Positions 21,854 through 31,508 are shown, counted from the first letter of the stretch. The stretch: 64,000 bases of DNA from UBA6623 sp965248235 (GCA_965248235.1 CBDFIU010000004.1:620001-684000), one strand, 5' to 3'. The notes: generated by a model from the letters alone, not told the origin. A program made the numbers and translations.

Positions 21854-24577
21854 ATGCGTATCGCAAGAAAAGTCAGGCAATGGATGGGGTGTTTTTCTCG
21901 GCTCGTGTTGCCGGCGGTGGCAATCGGAGTCCTCGGGGTTTCGACCGTCTCGGCGGCCGACACGATCGAATTCTTCGAATCGAAGATCCGTCCGTTGCTG
22001 GCCACGAAATGCTACACCTGCCACACCGACGCCAAGAGCGGCGGACTGCGAATTGATTCGCGCTGGACTTTGTTGCGCGGCGGCAATTCGGGCGCGGCTA
22101 TCGAGATTGGCAACCCGGAGAAGAGCCTCCTGATTCAGGCCGTGTCGCACACCCACGAGCGGCTGCGCATGCCTCCGACCGGTCAACTCGAACCCCACGA
22201 AATCGAAGACCTCAAGCAGTGGATCCGCACCGGCGCGAATTGGCCCAACGAAAAGCAGAAGTTTTTTGTTCGCTCGATCTATCCACTACTCGAGGAAAAG
22301 TGCCTGGCCTGCCACCAGGAAGATCCGCAAGGCAAGCTACGGCTCGATTCCCGTCAGGCTGTCGTGCTCGGTGGCGCGCACGGGCCGGCGGTCGTTCCCG
22401 GCAATCCGCAAGAAAGCTTGCTGATGCGCACTCTGCGTCACGACCACGAACGCATTAAGATGCCCCCCACAGGAAAACTCCCCGATGACGAAATCGCTCT
22501 GTTTGAACAATGGGTAAGCGACGGCGCGGTCTGGGGCGAGACGGGCGTCGAAAAACTCGAGCCCTACGAAATCAGCGAAGACCATAGGAATCACTGGTCG
22601 TTCCAGCCCGTCACCCGGCCCCCGGTGCCGGCCGTGTCCGACGCGCGTTTCAAGGCAAACCCCGTCGACCGTTTCATCTTCGCCAAGCTTTCCTCAAAAG
22701 GTCTCAAGCCCGCCCCCGCCGCCGACAAACTCACGCTGCTGCGGCGAGCGACCTACGATCTCACCGGCCTACCCCCGAGCCTGCAAGAGATTGATGGCTT
22801 TCTCGCGGACACATCTCCCGACGCCTACGAAAAAGTCATCGAGCGGCTGCTCGCGTCGCGCCAATACGGCGAACGTTGGGGACGTCATTGGCTCGACCTC
22901 GTGCGCTATGCCGACACCGCCGGCGACTCCGCCGACTTCCCGATCCCCGAGGCCTACCGATACCGCAACTACGTCATCGATTCGTTCAACAAAGACAAGC
23001 CCTACGACCAATTCGTTCGCGAGCAGCTCGCCGGTGATCTACTCCCTTATGAGAATGACGATCAGCACTGGGAGCAGACCATCGGAACGGGCTACATTGC
23101 GATCTCCCGCCGCATCGGCGTGACGCCGGAAACTCTCGGGCACATTCGCATCGAAGACACTCTGAATAACTTCGGCAGGACGTTTCTCGGTTTAACGGTC
23201 GGCTGCGCGCGTTGCCACAATCATAAGTTCGACCCGATTCCTACCGCCGACTACTATTCGCTCTACGGCATCTTCGACAGCTCGGTCTATCCCTTCCCCG
23301 GCAGCGAGCACAAACCCCATCGCAAGGACTTCGTCTATCGCGTGGGACCCGAGAAAGCGGCCGAAATCCTCAAGGCGCATCGAACTGAGTTGGCGCTGTG
23401 GAACAAGAAGGAACGCGAGAAATTCAAGGAATATCAGTCGTTCCAAGACCGCAAGATCACCGATCCCACCAGAACGCGCATCATCGTGTGGGACGAGCTT
23501 CTGAAATTGCGCGCGGAGCGTGCCGCGTTTGCAGCCAATTTTCCGCCGATGGAGATCGGTTACGCTATCGGCGACGCAAATAACCCCCACGATGTTCGCA
23601 TCCAGAAAGCCGGCGACCCGAAGGCGCTGGGCGCGGAAGTCCGGCGAGGATTCCTGCAGATCCTCGGCGGGCAGAAAGTGCCCGAAGACGCAACAGGCAG
23701 CGGCCGTCGAGAATTGGCCGATTGGATGGCCGATCCGAAAAACCCCCTCACCGCGCGCGTGATGGTCAATCGCATCTGGCACTACCATTTCGGCCGCGGC
23801 ATTGTGGCGACGACCAGCGACTTCGGCGTCAGGGGCGGTGCTCGCTCGCATCCCGAGCTGCTCGATTATCTGGCGTCGTACTTTGTTGACGCCAGCTGGT
23901 CGATCAAGGACATGCACCGCCTGATCATGCTGTCGGCGACCTACCGTCTCGGCGGATCGGAAATCGCGGCCAATATTGAAGTCGACCCGACCAACGAATT
24001 GCTCTGGCGAGCCAATCGGCGAAGGCTCGACGCCGAGTCGCTGCGCGATTCGATCATGCTGTTGAGCGGCGATCTTGATCTCACGCCCGGCGGCCGCCAT
24101 CCGATGCCGCACCACTTGACGTATTTCTACCGTCAGCACGAACCTTTCAATGAGTTCTACAAATCGAATCGCCGCACGATCTACACGATGCAGCAGCGTT
24201 TTGAAAAGAACGCTTATCTGGACTTGTTCGATGGTCCCGACGGCAATATTCAACTGGCCGAGCGCAAGTCAAGCGTGACGTCGCTGCAAGCTCTGTTCAT
24301 GATGAACTCCGAGTTCTTCCACACCCAGTCGGAAGCCATCGCCGAACGCGTCTCGGCTGCCGGCTCGTCGACCGACGAGCGCATCGAACGCGCCTATCGA
24401 ATGATCCTAGGCCGCCGCCCGCGAACCGAGGAGGTCGCAAAGGGCGAGCAATTTCTCGCGAGCATGCGGGAAAACCTCGGCTCGACCGAGTGCGCCGGCA
24501 CCCGCTGCGAACAAAGCGCCTGGGCCGGCTACCTGCGCGCGATCCTCGCCGGCAATGAGTTCATGTTCGTGGACTAA
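21854..24577 (+). CDS. DUF1549/DUF1553 protein with two N-terminal cytochrome (PSCyt1) domains
   Basis: The 907-aa protein has a signal peptide (residues 1-35) and two c-type haem sites, CYTCH near residue 55 and CLACH near residue 155, each inside a PSCyt1-type module (MPPTGQL, MPPTGKLPDDE). DUF1549 follows (PVDRFIFAKL, ERWGRHWLDLVRYADT, IGTGYIA, LTVGCARCHNHKFDPI), then DUF1553 (NRIWHYHFGRGIV, SDFGVRGG, LDYLA, AYRMILGRRP). The family is abundant in Planctomycetes, Verrucomicrobia and Acidobacteria. The biochemical role is not established; periplasmic redox-linked polymer degradation is a common proposal. The DUF1501 partner usually found next to such genes is absent here. Confidence 0.85.
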   Translation: MRIARKVRQWMGCFSRLVLPAVAIGVLGVSTVSAADTIEFFESKIRPLLATKCYTCHTDAKSGGLRIDSRWTLLRGGNSGAAIEIGNPEKSLLIQAVSHTHERLRMPPTGQLEPHEIEDLKQWIRTGANWPNEKQKFFVRSIYPLLEEKCLACHQEDPQGKLRLDSRQAVVLGGAHGPAVVPGNPQESLLMRTLRHDHERIKMPPTGKLPDDEIALFEQWVSDGAVWGETGVEKLEPYEISEDHRNHWSFQPVTRPPVPAVSDARFKANPVDRFIFAKLSSKGLKPAPAADKLTLLRRATYDLTGLPPSLQEIDGFLADTSPDAYEKVIERLLASRQYGERWGRHWLDLVRYADTAGDSADFPIPEAYRYRNYVIDSFNKDKPYDQFVREQLAGDLLPYENDDQHWEQTIGTGYIAISRRIGVTPETLGHIRIEDTLNNFGRTFLGLTVGCARCHNHKFDPIPTADYYSLYGIFDSSVYPFPGSEHKPHRKDFVYRVGPEKAAEILKAHRTELALWNKKEREKFKEYQSFQDRKITDPTRTRIIVWDELLKLRAERAAFAANFPPMEIGYAIGDANNPHDVRIQKAGDPKALGAEVRRGFLQILGGQKVPEDATGSGRRELADWMADPKNPLTARVMVNRIWHYHFGRGIVATTSDFGVRGGARSHPELLDYLASYFVDASWSIKDMHRLIMLSATYRLGGSEIAANIEVDPTNELLWRANRRRLDAESLRDSIMLLSGDLDLTPGGRHPMPHHLTYFYRQHEPFNEFYKSNRRTIYTMQQRFEKNAYLDLFDGPDGNIQLAERKSSVTSLQALFMMNSEFFHTQSEAIAERVSAAGSSTDERIERAYRMILGRRPRTEEVAKGEQFLASMRENLGSTECAGTRCEQSAWAGYLRAILAGNEFMFVD

Positions 24578-24741
24578 AACCGACCGCCTGCTCAGAGGGT
24601 GCGCGGTCACCTCCGGGAACCGGACTTGTCGGAAGTGTAGGGCGTTGAGGACTCTGGATTGTCTCGCGTTACGGAACAAAGCCACGCTGCAAAGCGTATC
24701 CGTGGCGTGGAAGGTGACCAAGAGCTGTCGCGCAGGATCTG

Positions 24742-25503
24742 ATGCCAGGCGCAAGAAACTCATTCGGTGCGGCAGACCTGCCAGCGGCTGGTTGGGGCGT
24801 CTCGCTCCTCCTGTTCGGTTTCCCGGCCCTGGGAGTTCTCGTGGTCGTGTGGGTGACAGCGCCTTGGCTCGACCGCTTGGGGGTACCGCTCTGGCTGAAT
24901 GTTTCCGGGCAGTTCATCCCTCTATTCGTCGGCCTCTCGGTCGCTGCGATCACGATGGGCCGAATGGATACGGCCGGTCAATCGCATCTGATGGCGCAGA
25001 GACTTCGGTTGCGCGGGATGAATCGCTCTGATCTTGCGCTCGTGTTGCTGGTCACGATCATTGGGACATGGCTCTATCTCCAACTACAGCCGCTCGCGTG
25101 GTGGCTCATCGAGAATGCCGGCATTGGACTTCCTGAATGGCTGAGCCGCTTCATCACGCCCACACACCTACTTGATCTGGAGCTGCGCGGCAACTGGGCT
25201 CCGGTCGCGTTGTACTTTTCGTTCTACTTGGCGGTGGTGTCCGGTGAGGAGCTGTGGTGGCGTGGCTACGTATTGCCGCGACAGGAACTCGCTTTCGGAA
25301 GGCACGCCTGGATCGTCCACGGTCTCTTGTGGAGCCTCTTCCACATTGGCTACTACTGGGACATCCTGCCCTTGCTGCCGATGTCCCTGGCGCTTTCTTA
25401 CGTCGCACAACGTGCTGGGAGCACTTGGGCGGGCATCGTCCCCCACGCAGTGTTGAACGGCCACGTTTTCCTTCGAATCGTTCCCAGTGTGATTTCCAAT
25501 TGA
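24742..25503 (+). CDS. CPBP-family intramembrane metalloprotease
   Basis: The 253-aa membrane protein carries the CAAX-protease/bacteriocin-processing (Abi) signature: EELWWRGY near residue 169 (the EExxxR motif), a His in WSLFHIGYYW near 195, and HAVLNG near 242. About seven hydrophobic segments surround these. Bacterial members cleave small peptides within the membrane or give bacteriocin self-immunity. It is 164 bp from the DUF1549 gene and has no obvious partner. Confidence 0.8.
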   Translation: MPGARNSFGAADLPAAGWGVSLLLFGFPALGVLVVVWVTAPWLDRLGVPLWLNVSGQFIPLFVGLSVAAITMGRMDTAGQSHLMAQRLRLRGMNRSDLALVLLVTIIGTWLYLQLQPLAWWLIENAGIGLPEWLSRFITPTHLLDLELRGNWAPVALYFSFYLAVVSGEELWWRGYVLPRQELAFGRHAWIVHGLLWSLFHIGYYWDILPLLPMSLALSYVAQRAGSTWAGIVPHAVLNGHVFLRIVPSVISN

Positions 25504-25590
25504 ACACAACAACGCTTCCGCCACCCGTGCATCCCCGTGCGTCGCTTCCGCGAATGGGGATTGTCGGAAGTGGGCCGGCTGCTCGACCGA

Positions 25591-27225
25591 TTATTCTTCC
25601 CAGACCGATTGGGATGCCGTCGTGTTTTCAACGAACAGGAGAGCATCGAAGGCTTTCCGCGGAGCGATCAATTGCTGGTAGCTCGCAGCGAGCTCTTCTG
25701 AATAGACAGCACCAATCGACCACCTCCGCTGCTTGGCGTCGAGCCATCTACCTACAGCCCCTTCGGCCAGCTGCAAATCCACGGTAAGTAACGGCGAGCC
25801 AATCGCGGTGAGAGTGCTATCCAGACCGCCCACAAACCCGGGCGGCGCGTGGAAGACACGTATCCTTTTCCCCGGCTGGACCGCTCGAAACGCTCCTCGG
25901 TGGAACGCAAAGCCGAAGACGACCATATCGGAGCCGAACTGCTTGTCCAGATGCATGCCCATGGTCTCGATCGGGCCGTATGGCTGTTTGCCGACGTGAC
26001 CGTTGTGCGCCCACAGAACGGCCTTCTTGTCCGCATGCTCCGCGAGGATCGAGGCGACGTTCTCGGCCATGGCGCGATCTCTTATTTGGATATTCGGCGA
26101 CTCGGATTTGTAAGTATCCGCGGCCTGGCTGACGACCACGGCATTCCTTTTCGCGATGAACCAGCGTTGCGCGCTCGACTGCTCGACGTAGGCGGCACAT
26201 CGATCATCGAAACGCCGGACAACCTCGCCGGCCCTCCCAGCGAGCGCCACGCGGCTCTCGACCGCCAGATTGGCGTATGCGGAGGCGAGTTGTTTGCGCC
26301 GCGGCAGTTTAAGAGGTTCGCGAATCGATGCAGCGTACTCAGGATCCACCGATTGCAGGTACTCGAGCGTCTGCTCAAGTGCAACATATGAAAACTGCAT
26401 GTCAAATCCGAGGAACTGTAACTTCTCCGTGTGCGTTGGATCGAGGTTGTAGGAGCGCATCCACTCGATCAGGGCAAGGACTTCCTTGGTGTTCCACACC
26501 CAGAAATAGGTTCCCGCGAGCGCTGACGCCGGATCGCCTTCCCCGCGAAGAACATAGTCGTTGACGCGCAGCGCCTCGGTCCAATTGGCTTCGATAAGGA
26601 AGAGGCGAAAGCCCATTTCCTCCACGAGGAATTCGAGCATGCGGTGCTTAAGTTGGAAAAACTCACGCGTACCGTGCGTCGCTTCGCCCAGTGCGACGAT
26701 GCGAGCGTCGCCGACAACGGCCTTGAGCGGTTGCATATCCTGGAAACCGTTGCCCGCTTCGGCCGTCTTGAGCGGTATCGCGTGCCGGCGGAGCCACTCG
26801 CGCACCACGGCGGGTGCCGGTTCGTGCTTCTCCGCGACCGCTGGGTCTATCCGCCGTTTTTCCAGCTCGATGCGCAGTGGAAAAGACGCCGCCATTTGTC
26901 GCCAGTTGCCGTCGATCGATTGACCGTCGGCGCTGAGGGTTCCAGTGAACTCCGCCTGCATCGCATCGCTGCGAACTACGACGGAGTTCGAGTCCATAGT
27001 GACGCTCGTTAGCGGGATTTCGTCAGGGCCTTGGTCGGGGATCATCATCGTACCTTGGATCGCCCCATCCGGCTGCGATCGAAACTTAAAGACGACGCGT
27101 ATCTCCGCACCCGCCTTCAGCGTTCCCCTCCATTGCCCGGCGAGCGAAGATTCTTGCGCACCCGCAGGTGTGGCGGCGATCAGCGCGGCGACCAATAGAC
27201 TGGCAAGGGTTATCCGGGACATCAT
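25591..27225 (-). CDS. Erythromycin esterase-like protein, exported
   Basis: The 544-aa protein has a signal peptide (ASLLVAALIAATPAGAQ), an N-terminal beta-rich domain of about 120 residues (LAGQWRGTLK, GAIQGTMMIP), then an erythromycin esterase (Ere) domain. The Ere domain shows LGEATHGTREFF, RLFLIEANW and LWAHNGHVGK, which hold the catalytic Glu and His residues. Ere enzymes open the macrolide lactone, but most environmental homologues have unknown substrates, and the added N-terminal domain and export suggest a housekeeping role. Resistance should not be assumed. Confidence 0.78.
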   Translation of the reverse strand: MMSRITLASLLVAALIAATPAGAQESSLAGQWRGTLKAGAEIRVVFKFRSQPDGAIQGTMMIPDQGPDEIPLTSVTMDSNSVVVRSDAMQAEFTGTLSADGQSIDGNWRQMAASFPLRIELEKRRIDPAVAEKHEPAPAVVREWLRRHAIPLKTAEAGNGFQDMQPLKAVVGDARIVALGEATHGTREFFQLKHRMLEFLVEEMGFRLFLIEANWTEALRVNDYVLRGEGDPASALAGTYFWVWNTKEVLALIEWMRSYNLDPTHTEKLQFLGFDMQFSYVALEQTLEYLQSVDPEYAASIREPLKLPRRKQLASAYANLAVESRVALAGRAGEVVRRFDDRCAAYVEQSSAQRWFIAKRNAVVVSQAADTYKSESPNIQIRDRAMAENVASILAEHADKKAVLWAHNGHVGKQPYGPIETMGMHLDKQFGSDMVVFGFAFHRGAFRAVQPGKRIRVFHAPPGFVGGLDSTLTAIGSPLLTVDLQLAEGAVGRWLDAKQRRWSIGAVYSEELAASYQQLIAPRKAFDALLFVENTTASQSVWEE

Positions 27226-27456
27226 GGCGGCTCAAGACCAGGATACTCCTCCACACCGCGGATGAGAGGGGACCCCAGCTGCTTTCCCAATTCCAGGTTC
27301 TCGAAGCGAGAGTCTTTTCTCAGCCGGCCACCACTCTCTGGCGAACCACAACTTGCAGGATCCAGGGCGGCGCTCGATCCCGTGGAGGGCTCGCCGCTCC
27401 GTTTTCTCGGCCCGGCGCTGTGTTATGATCGACGTTTTGCCGTTTCCCGCTGTCTC

Positions 27457-28080
27457 ATGGGGATAACTTTTCGGCCTGGGAGTGAGTACGTAGCTTTGGA
27501 CGCATTTGCAACAGAAGCGGTGGCGGATTTCAAGCAAACGGCCGCCGTCGCTCCAAGTTCCAAGTTTCTAGTCAAGGGCGTGTTGAGGTCGCTGCCCATG
27601 GAGAGGGCAATTCGCGTCGTCGAACTCGGTCCCGGGACCGGTGTATTTACGCGTCAACTTCTCAACCAAATGCCCGCCCAGGGCCGTTTGCTCGCCTTCG
27701 AGATCAATCAAAAGTTCACCGACTACCTTCAGGAGAACTTGCCCGATCCGCGGCTTGAAATCATCACCACATGCGCCGGGTCCGCGGGCGACGAGCTACG
27801 GCGGCGGGGGTGGGACCGCGTCGACGTGGTCGTGGCCTCGTTGGGTTTCGGCTTTATGTCGGATGAAAAGGTCCATGAAATCTTCGCCGGCCTAACGCCC
27901 TTCATGGATAAAGAAAGCGTGCTCTCGCTGTTTCAATACGCGCACCGAATGAAGTACCTAGACGGGCGGCTATCGCGCTTTGACGTCTCCGATTTGCTCA
28001 GCCGACACTTTCGCCGAATCGATCGCCGCACGGTTTGGCGCAATCTTCCCCCGGCCTTCGTGTTCAGTTGTCAAGTGTAG
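27457..28080 (+). CDS. Class I SAM methyltransferase, phospholipid N-methyltransferase-like
   Basis: The 207-aa protein has a SAM-binding motif I, VVELGPGTGVFTRQLL, near residue 55. Upstream is DFKQTAAVAPSSKFLVKG, close to the (D/E)xxxTGAVAPSS signature of PmtA/rRNA-dimethyladenosine-like methyltransferases. PmtA methylates phosphatidylethanolamine towards phosphatidylcholine. I favour a lipid methyltransferase but the substrate is inferred. ATG 27457 is chosen because the 65-codon upstream extension shows no family similarity. Confidence 0.65.
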   Translation: MGITFRPGSEYVALDAFATEAVADFKQTAAVAPSSKFLVKGVLRSLPMERAIRVVELGPGTGVFTRQLLNQMPAQGRLLAFEINQKFTDYLQENLPDPRLEIITTCAGSAGDELRRRGWDRVDVVVASLGFGFMSDEKVHEIFAGLTPFMDKESVLSLFQYAHRMKYLDGRLSRFDVSDLLSRHFRRIDRRTVWRNLPPAFVFSCQV

Positions 28081-28113
28081 CGCCGGCACCGCCGACCGGA
28101 GAATCGCTTCGCC

Positions 28114-28236
28114 ATGGCTTCCGACTCCGACGCTCTGATCGATAGCGTGGCGGAGACGAAATCCGCCACCGACCCCGACCGAAGTTTTCGGAAACAAGCC
28201 CCTGTACCCTTCCAGAGTGGCTGCCCAGCGCGGTAG
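28114..28236 (+). pseudogene. 5' fragment of an IS110-interrupted gene
   Basis: An ATG opens a short frame encoding about 30 polar residues (ASDSDALIDSVAETKSATD, then FRKQAP) that runs straight into the left inverted repeat of the IS110 element and stops at 28236. It lies where the missing N-terminus of the downstream MFS/spermidine-synthase-like gene should be. I read it as the separated 5' end of that gene. Confidence 0.5.
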
Positions 28237-28239
28237 TTC
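28204..28239 (+). repeat. IS110 left inverted repeat
   Basis: This 36-bp arm (starts GTACCCTTCCAGAG, ends GCGGTAGTTC) matches the reverse complement of 29676-29711 at 35 of 36 positions, with T versus C at the single difference. Long terminal repeats are not typical of IS110. Confidence 0.8.
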
Positions 28240-28420
28240 ATAGAAGACCGGCCACCCGAGAGGAGCGCCCTTCGCCCCCTGCGTGATCGAACGCCTGGGG
28301 GGGACTTGCGCCCTCCCGGTGTGGTCCGCAACCGAAAGCCCAGTGGGGAGTTCGCGCCGTTTGTTCGAGCGCCAGTACAGGGGTGCCGTTGGTTGCGGCG
28401 GCTGGCGAAAGGAGTCTGTC
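28240..28420 (+). ncRNA. Candidate IS110 bridge-RNA region
   Basis: The 181 bp between the left inverted repeat and the transposase start encodes no protein and contains G/C-rich complementary stretches (for example CGCCTGGGGGGG against CGCCCTCCCGG). In IS110 elements this position encodes the bridge RNA whose loops guide target and donor recognition. The assignment is by position only; I did not fold it. Confidence 0.4.
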
Positions 28421-29677
28421 TTGTCTGCATCTGCATTTCAATTCTTCGTCGGTATCGACTGGGCCACCGAGGCCCATCAAATCTGTCTGCTCGACACCCA
28501 GGGCGAGATCGTTCACGAACGCACCGTCGTTCATTCCGGTTCGGCGGTCGGCGAGTTCCTCAATCAACTGCTCGAGTTGACCGGCTGCCCGCCGGCTTCC
28601 ATCGCGGTCGCGATCGAAGTCCCGCGTGGCGCGTTGGTCGAAACGCTGCTCGAACGGGGATTCTCGGCTTTCTTCCTTAACCCGAAACAACTCGATCGTT
28701 TCCGAGACCGGCATTTCCCGGCCGGCGCCAAAGACGACCGCCGTGACGCTTTCGTCTTGGCTTGCTCGCTGCGAACCGACCCGCATTGCTTCCATGCCAT
28801 CGAGGTCGACGACCCGCTCGTGATGCGCCTGCGCGACCTCACTCGTCTCGACGATGAGTTGCGTAGCAGCTTCAACCGCAACAGCTGCCAACTTCGCGAG
28901 CAACTCTATCGCTACTACCCGCAGCTTTTGCGCTTGTCCCCAGCCGCCAACGAAGCTTGGCTCTGGGCCCTGCTGGAACTGGCTCCCAGCCCCGCAAAGG
29001 CTCGTCGACTGAAACCGGCACGAATCGAAAAGTTGCTTCGCGCCCACCGCATTCGCCGGCTCCAATCGGCCGACATCGTCAACGAACTGCGAGCGCCGGG
29101 ATTCCAACTTGCTGCCGGAACGGCCGACGCAGCGAGCGAACACGCTCTTCTACTCATTCCTCATCTGCGACTCATCGCCCAGCAGCGAACCGAGCTGGCC
29201 AGGCGCCTCCAAACCCTGCTGGAGCAACTCGCTTCCCCGTCCGAGGACGACGAGGATCCTCACCAGCATCGCGACGTCGAGATCATCCTCTCCTTGCCCG
29301 GGGTCGGACGTGTCGTCGCCGCCACGATGCTGGCCGAGGCCTCACAGGCTCTCGCCCATCGAGACTACCCCGCTCTTCGAGCCTACTGCGGCAGCGCCCC
29401 GATCACGCGCCGCAGTGGCAAAAAGATCGCCGTCTTGATGCGTCGCGGCTGCAATGACCGTTTACGCAACGCGCTCTACCATTGGGCGAGAGTGAGCATC
29501 CAACACGACCCCCACAGTCGTCACCATTACCATCAGTTGCGCAGCCGAGGGCATTCTCACGGGCGCGCGTTGCGCGGTCTTGCGGACCGACTTCTGGCCG
29601 TGCTGTGCGCCATGCTTCGTCAGGGAACCCTGTATGACCCCGCCCGTCGTCAGCCGCCGGCCCAAGCGGCAGCTTGA
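28421..29677 (+). CDS. IS110-family transposase
   Basis: The 418-aa protein has the N-terminal DEDD domain of IS110 transposases (FFVGIDWATEAHQICLLD, then AIEVPRG and KDDRRDAFVLA) and the C-terminal Transposase_20 region (ILSLPGVGRVVAATMLAEA, YCGSAPITRRSGK, RRGCNDRLRNALYHWA). These enzymes act as RNA-guided recombinases. TTG at 28421 is the likely start: GAAAGGAG lies 7 nt upstream and the protein then begins just before the first Asp. The frame is intact, so the element may be active. The stop overlaps a TTG start for the downstream gene. Confidence 0.9.
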   Translation: MSASAFQFFVGIDWATEAHQICLLDTQGEIVHERTVVHSGSAVGEFLNQLLELTGCPPASIAVAIEVPRGALVETLLERGFSAFFLNPKQLDRFRDRHFPAGAKDDRRDAFVLACSLRTDPHCFHAIEVDDPLVMRLRDLTRLDDELRSSFNRNSCQLREQLYRYYPQLLRLSPAANEAWLWALLELAPSPAKARRLKPARIEKLLRAHRIRRLQSADIVNELRAPGFQLAAGTADAASEHALLLIPHLRLIAQQRTELARRLQTLLEQLASPSEDDEDPHQHRDVEIILSLPGVGRVVAATMLAEASQALAHRDYPALRAYCGSAPITRRSGKKIAVLMRRGCNDRLRNALYHWARVSIQHDPHSRHHYHQLRSRGHSHGRALRGLADRLLAVLCAMLRQGTLYDPARRQPPAQAAA

Positions 29678-31332
29678 ACTACCGCGCTGGGCAGCCGCTC
29701 TGGAAGGGTACCGCCCTTCCTCAGCACTTGACAAACGGTGGGGAGTCCCCCTCCGCCTGGGCCTGGCTGATCCCCAATTTCACCGTCTTCATATCGAGCC
29801 TCTGCATCATGGTCGTCGAGTTGGTCGCCGGCCGCTTGATCGCCCGCTACGTCGGCAACTCGCTCTATACCTGGACTTCGGTCATCGGCATCGTGCTGGC
29901 CGGTATCGCCGCCGGCAACTACGTCGGAGGCCGCTTGGCCGACCGCTACAAAGCGCGGGAAACCCTGGCTTCGCTGTTTCTGCTTGCCTCGGCCGCCTGT
30001 TTGCTGATTCCTCTGCTCAACGACCGCGTCGGCTATCTCTCGTTTCTGCGCAGCCAGGAGTGGGGCTTGCGTATCGCTCTGCACGTCTTCTTCGTTTTCT
30101 TCCTGCCGGCCGCGTTGATGGGGACCATCAGCCCGGTAGCCGCGAAGATGGCGCTGGGGCTGAGCACCCAAACCGGACGCACCGTGGGCAGCGTCTATTC
30201 CTGGGGCGCGGTCGGGAGCATCGTCGGTACTTTCTTGACCGGCTATTTCCTCATCGCCGAAATGGGAACCGTGTCGGTGGTGCTCAGTGTTTCGGGCGTT
30301 CTGTTGGCCATGGCGTTGTTTTTCGGCGCTCGCGGCATGCTGCCCTTCCTTTGGATCGGCGTCTTCGGAGCCACCCTACTTACCCACGTCGGCCCCTGGG
30401 ACTGGGCCCGCGTCATCGGCGAAAGATTAGGCGTGCGCGAAAGCGTCGACGAATCCGTCCACTTTTTCACCGAATCGCAGTACTCCGCGATTCTCGTGGA
30501 AGACGAACCCGAGATGCCGGGCGTCCGATCGATGACGCTCGATTATCTGGTGCACGCTTACGTCTCGATCGACGCGCCCGACGAGTTGATCTACGAATAC
30601 GAAAAGGTCTATGCCGGCGTGACGGAATTGGCGCTGAGAGACTTCCCCGAGGACCGCCCTCCACGCGCCCTCATGCTCGGGGGTGGGGGCTTCGTCTTTC
30701 CCAATTGGATGACCCGCCGTTGGCCGCGCGGTTATGTCGAGGTAGCCGAGATCGATCCCGAGGTGACGCGAGCCGCTTTTGAGGTGTTCGGCTTGCCGCG
30801 CGGCACCCCGATGAAGATCTTCAACCTGGATGCCCGCAATCATGTCGACGATCTGCTCGAGCGGCGGGAAAACGGCGAGCGGGTCGGGGGTTTCGATCTC
30901 GTCTACGGCGACGCCTTCAGTCACTACTCGCCGCCGTTCCATCTCACCACGCACGAGTTCAATGAAAAGGTGAGTCGCCTGATGAGCCCCAACGGCGTCT
31001 TCTTAGCGAACGTGATCGACATCTATCGTTCCGGGAAGTTCCTCGGGGCAATGATCAACACCTTCGAACGGACTTTCCCCCACGTTTATGTATTGGGCAC
31101 GGTCCTCGGAGGCCCCGACGACAACGACCCACGCGACACATTCGTGGTCGTCGGTACAGCCGGCCCTCTCCCTCTCGACGAGATGGCTTTCGATCTCCCC
31201 CAGGGCCACCTATTGGAGCCGCGCCATTTGGCCGTTCTCCGAAAACGATCGAACCATCTAGTCCTAACCGACGACTACGCCCCCGTCGACAACCTCATCG
31301 CCCCGGTGGTAAGCTCCGTCGATCGCCGGTAA
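29674..31332 (+). CDS. Fused MFS/spermidine-synthase-like protein, 5' end replaced by IS110
   Basis: The 552-aa frame has an N-terminal multi-helix membrane region (residues about 30-250: CIMVVELVAGRLIARYVG, GNYVGGRLADRYKARE) and a C-terminal Rossmann domain like spermidine synthase (RALMLGGGGFVFPNW, EVAEIDPEVTRAA, FDLVYGDAF, LTDDYAPVDNLIAPV). Family members are membrane aminopropyl- or methyltransferase-like proteins of uncertain role. The present frame starts at a TTG inside the IS right end, overlapping the transposase TGA (TTGA), so the first ~20 residues come from the IS. The original N-terminus is probably the fragment at 28114. Translation could be coupled to the transposase. Confidence 0.75.
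   Translation: MNYRAGQPLWKGTALPQHLTNGGESPSAWAWLIPNFTVFISSLCIMVVELVAGRLIARYVGNSLYTWTSVIGIVLAGIAAGNYVGGRLADRYKARETLASLFLLASAACLLIPLLNDRVGYLSFLRSQEWGLRIALHVFFVFFLPAALMGTISPVAAKMALGLSTQTGRTVGSVYSWGAVGSIVGTFLTGYFLIAEMGTVSVVLSVSGVLLAMALFFGARGMLPFLWIGVFGATLLTHVGPWDWARVIGERLGVRESVDESVHFFTESQYSAILVEDEPEMPGVRSMTLDYLVHAYVSIDAPDELIYEYEKVYAGVTELALRDFPEDRPPRALMLGGGGFVFPNWMTRRWPRGYVEVAEIDPEVTRAAFEVFGLPRGTPMKIFNLDARNHVDDLLERRENGERVGGFDLVYGDAFSHYSPPFHLTTHEFNEKVSRLMSPNGVFLANVIDIYRSGKFLGAMINTFERTFPHVYVLGTVLGGPDDNDPRDTFVVVGTAGPLPLDEMAFDLPQGHLLEPRHLAVLRKRSNHLVLTDDYAPVDNLIAPVVSSVDRR
29676..29711 (-). repeat. IS110 right inverted repeat
   Basis: This 36-bp arm is the inverse partner of 28204-28239. It begins one base before the end of the transposase stop codon and encodes the N-terminus of the downstream frame. 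Confidence 0.8.
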
Positions 31333-31508
31333 CCCGGACCCCGAGACGCAACGGCAAGAGGGGCTGCTACGCCGCCGGCTGCCCACCGCCATGAGGTTCT
31401 TCAGGCAAACGAAGGCACTCAGCGCTTCCACTACCGTTGGGGGGGGCTTTTGAGATAGCACAAGTTACGAGGCGCACACAGCAGCGCGCCGCTGATTGGG
31501 TTCCCGCT

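Larger units (their letters stand above)
28204..29711 (+). mobile_element. IS110-family insertion element
   Basis: The element is defined by two 36-bp inverted repeats differing at one position (28204-28239 and 29676-29711) around a single transposase gene. There is a long left non-coding end (about 180 bp inside the repeat) and a very short right end, which is the IS110-group layout. Outer boundaries are uncertain because this family usually makes no target duplication and I see none. It separates the 5' fragment at 28114 from the gene continuing at 29674. Confidence 0.7.

Noticed and set aside
25591..27225. Macrolide resistance gene
   Set aside because: Ere domain is real, but the extra N-terminal domain, export signal and chromosomal context do not support calling resistance.
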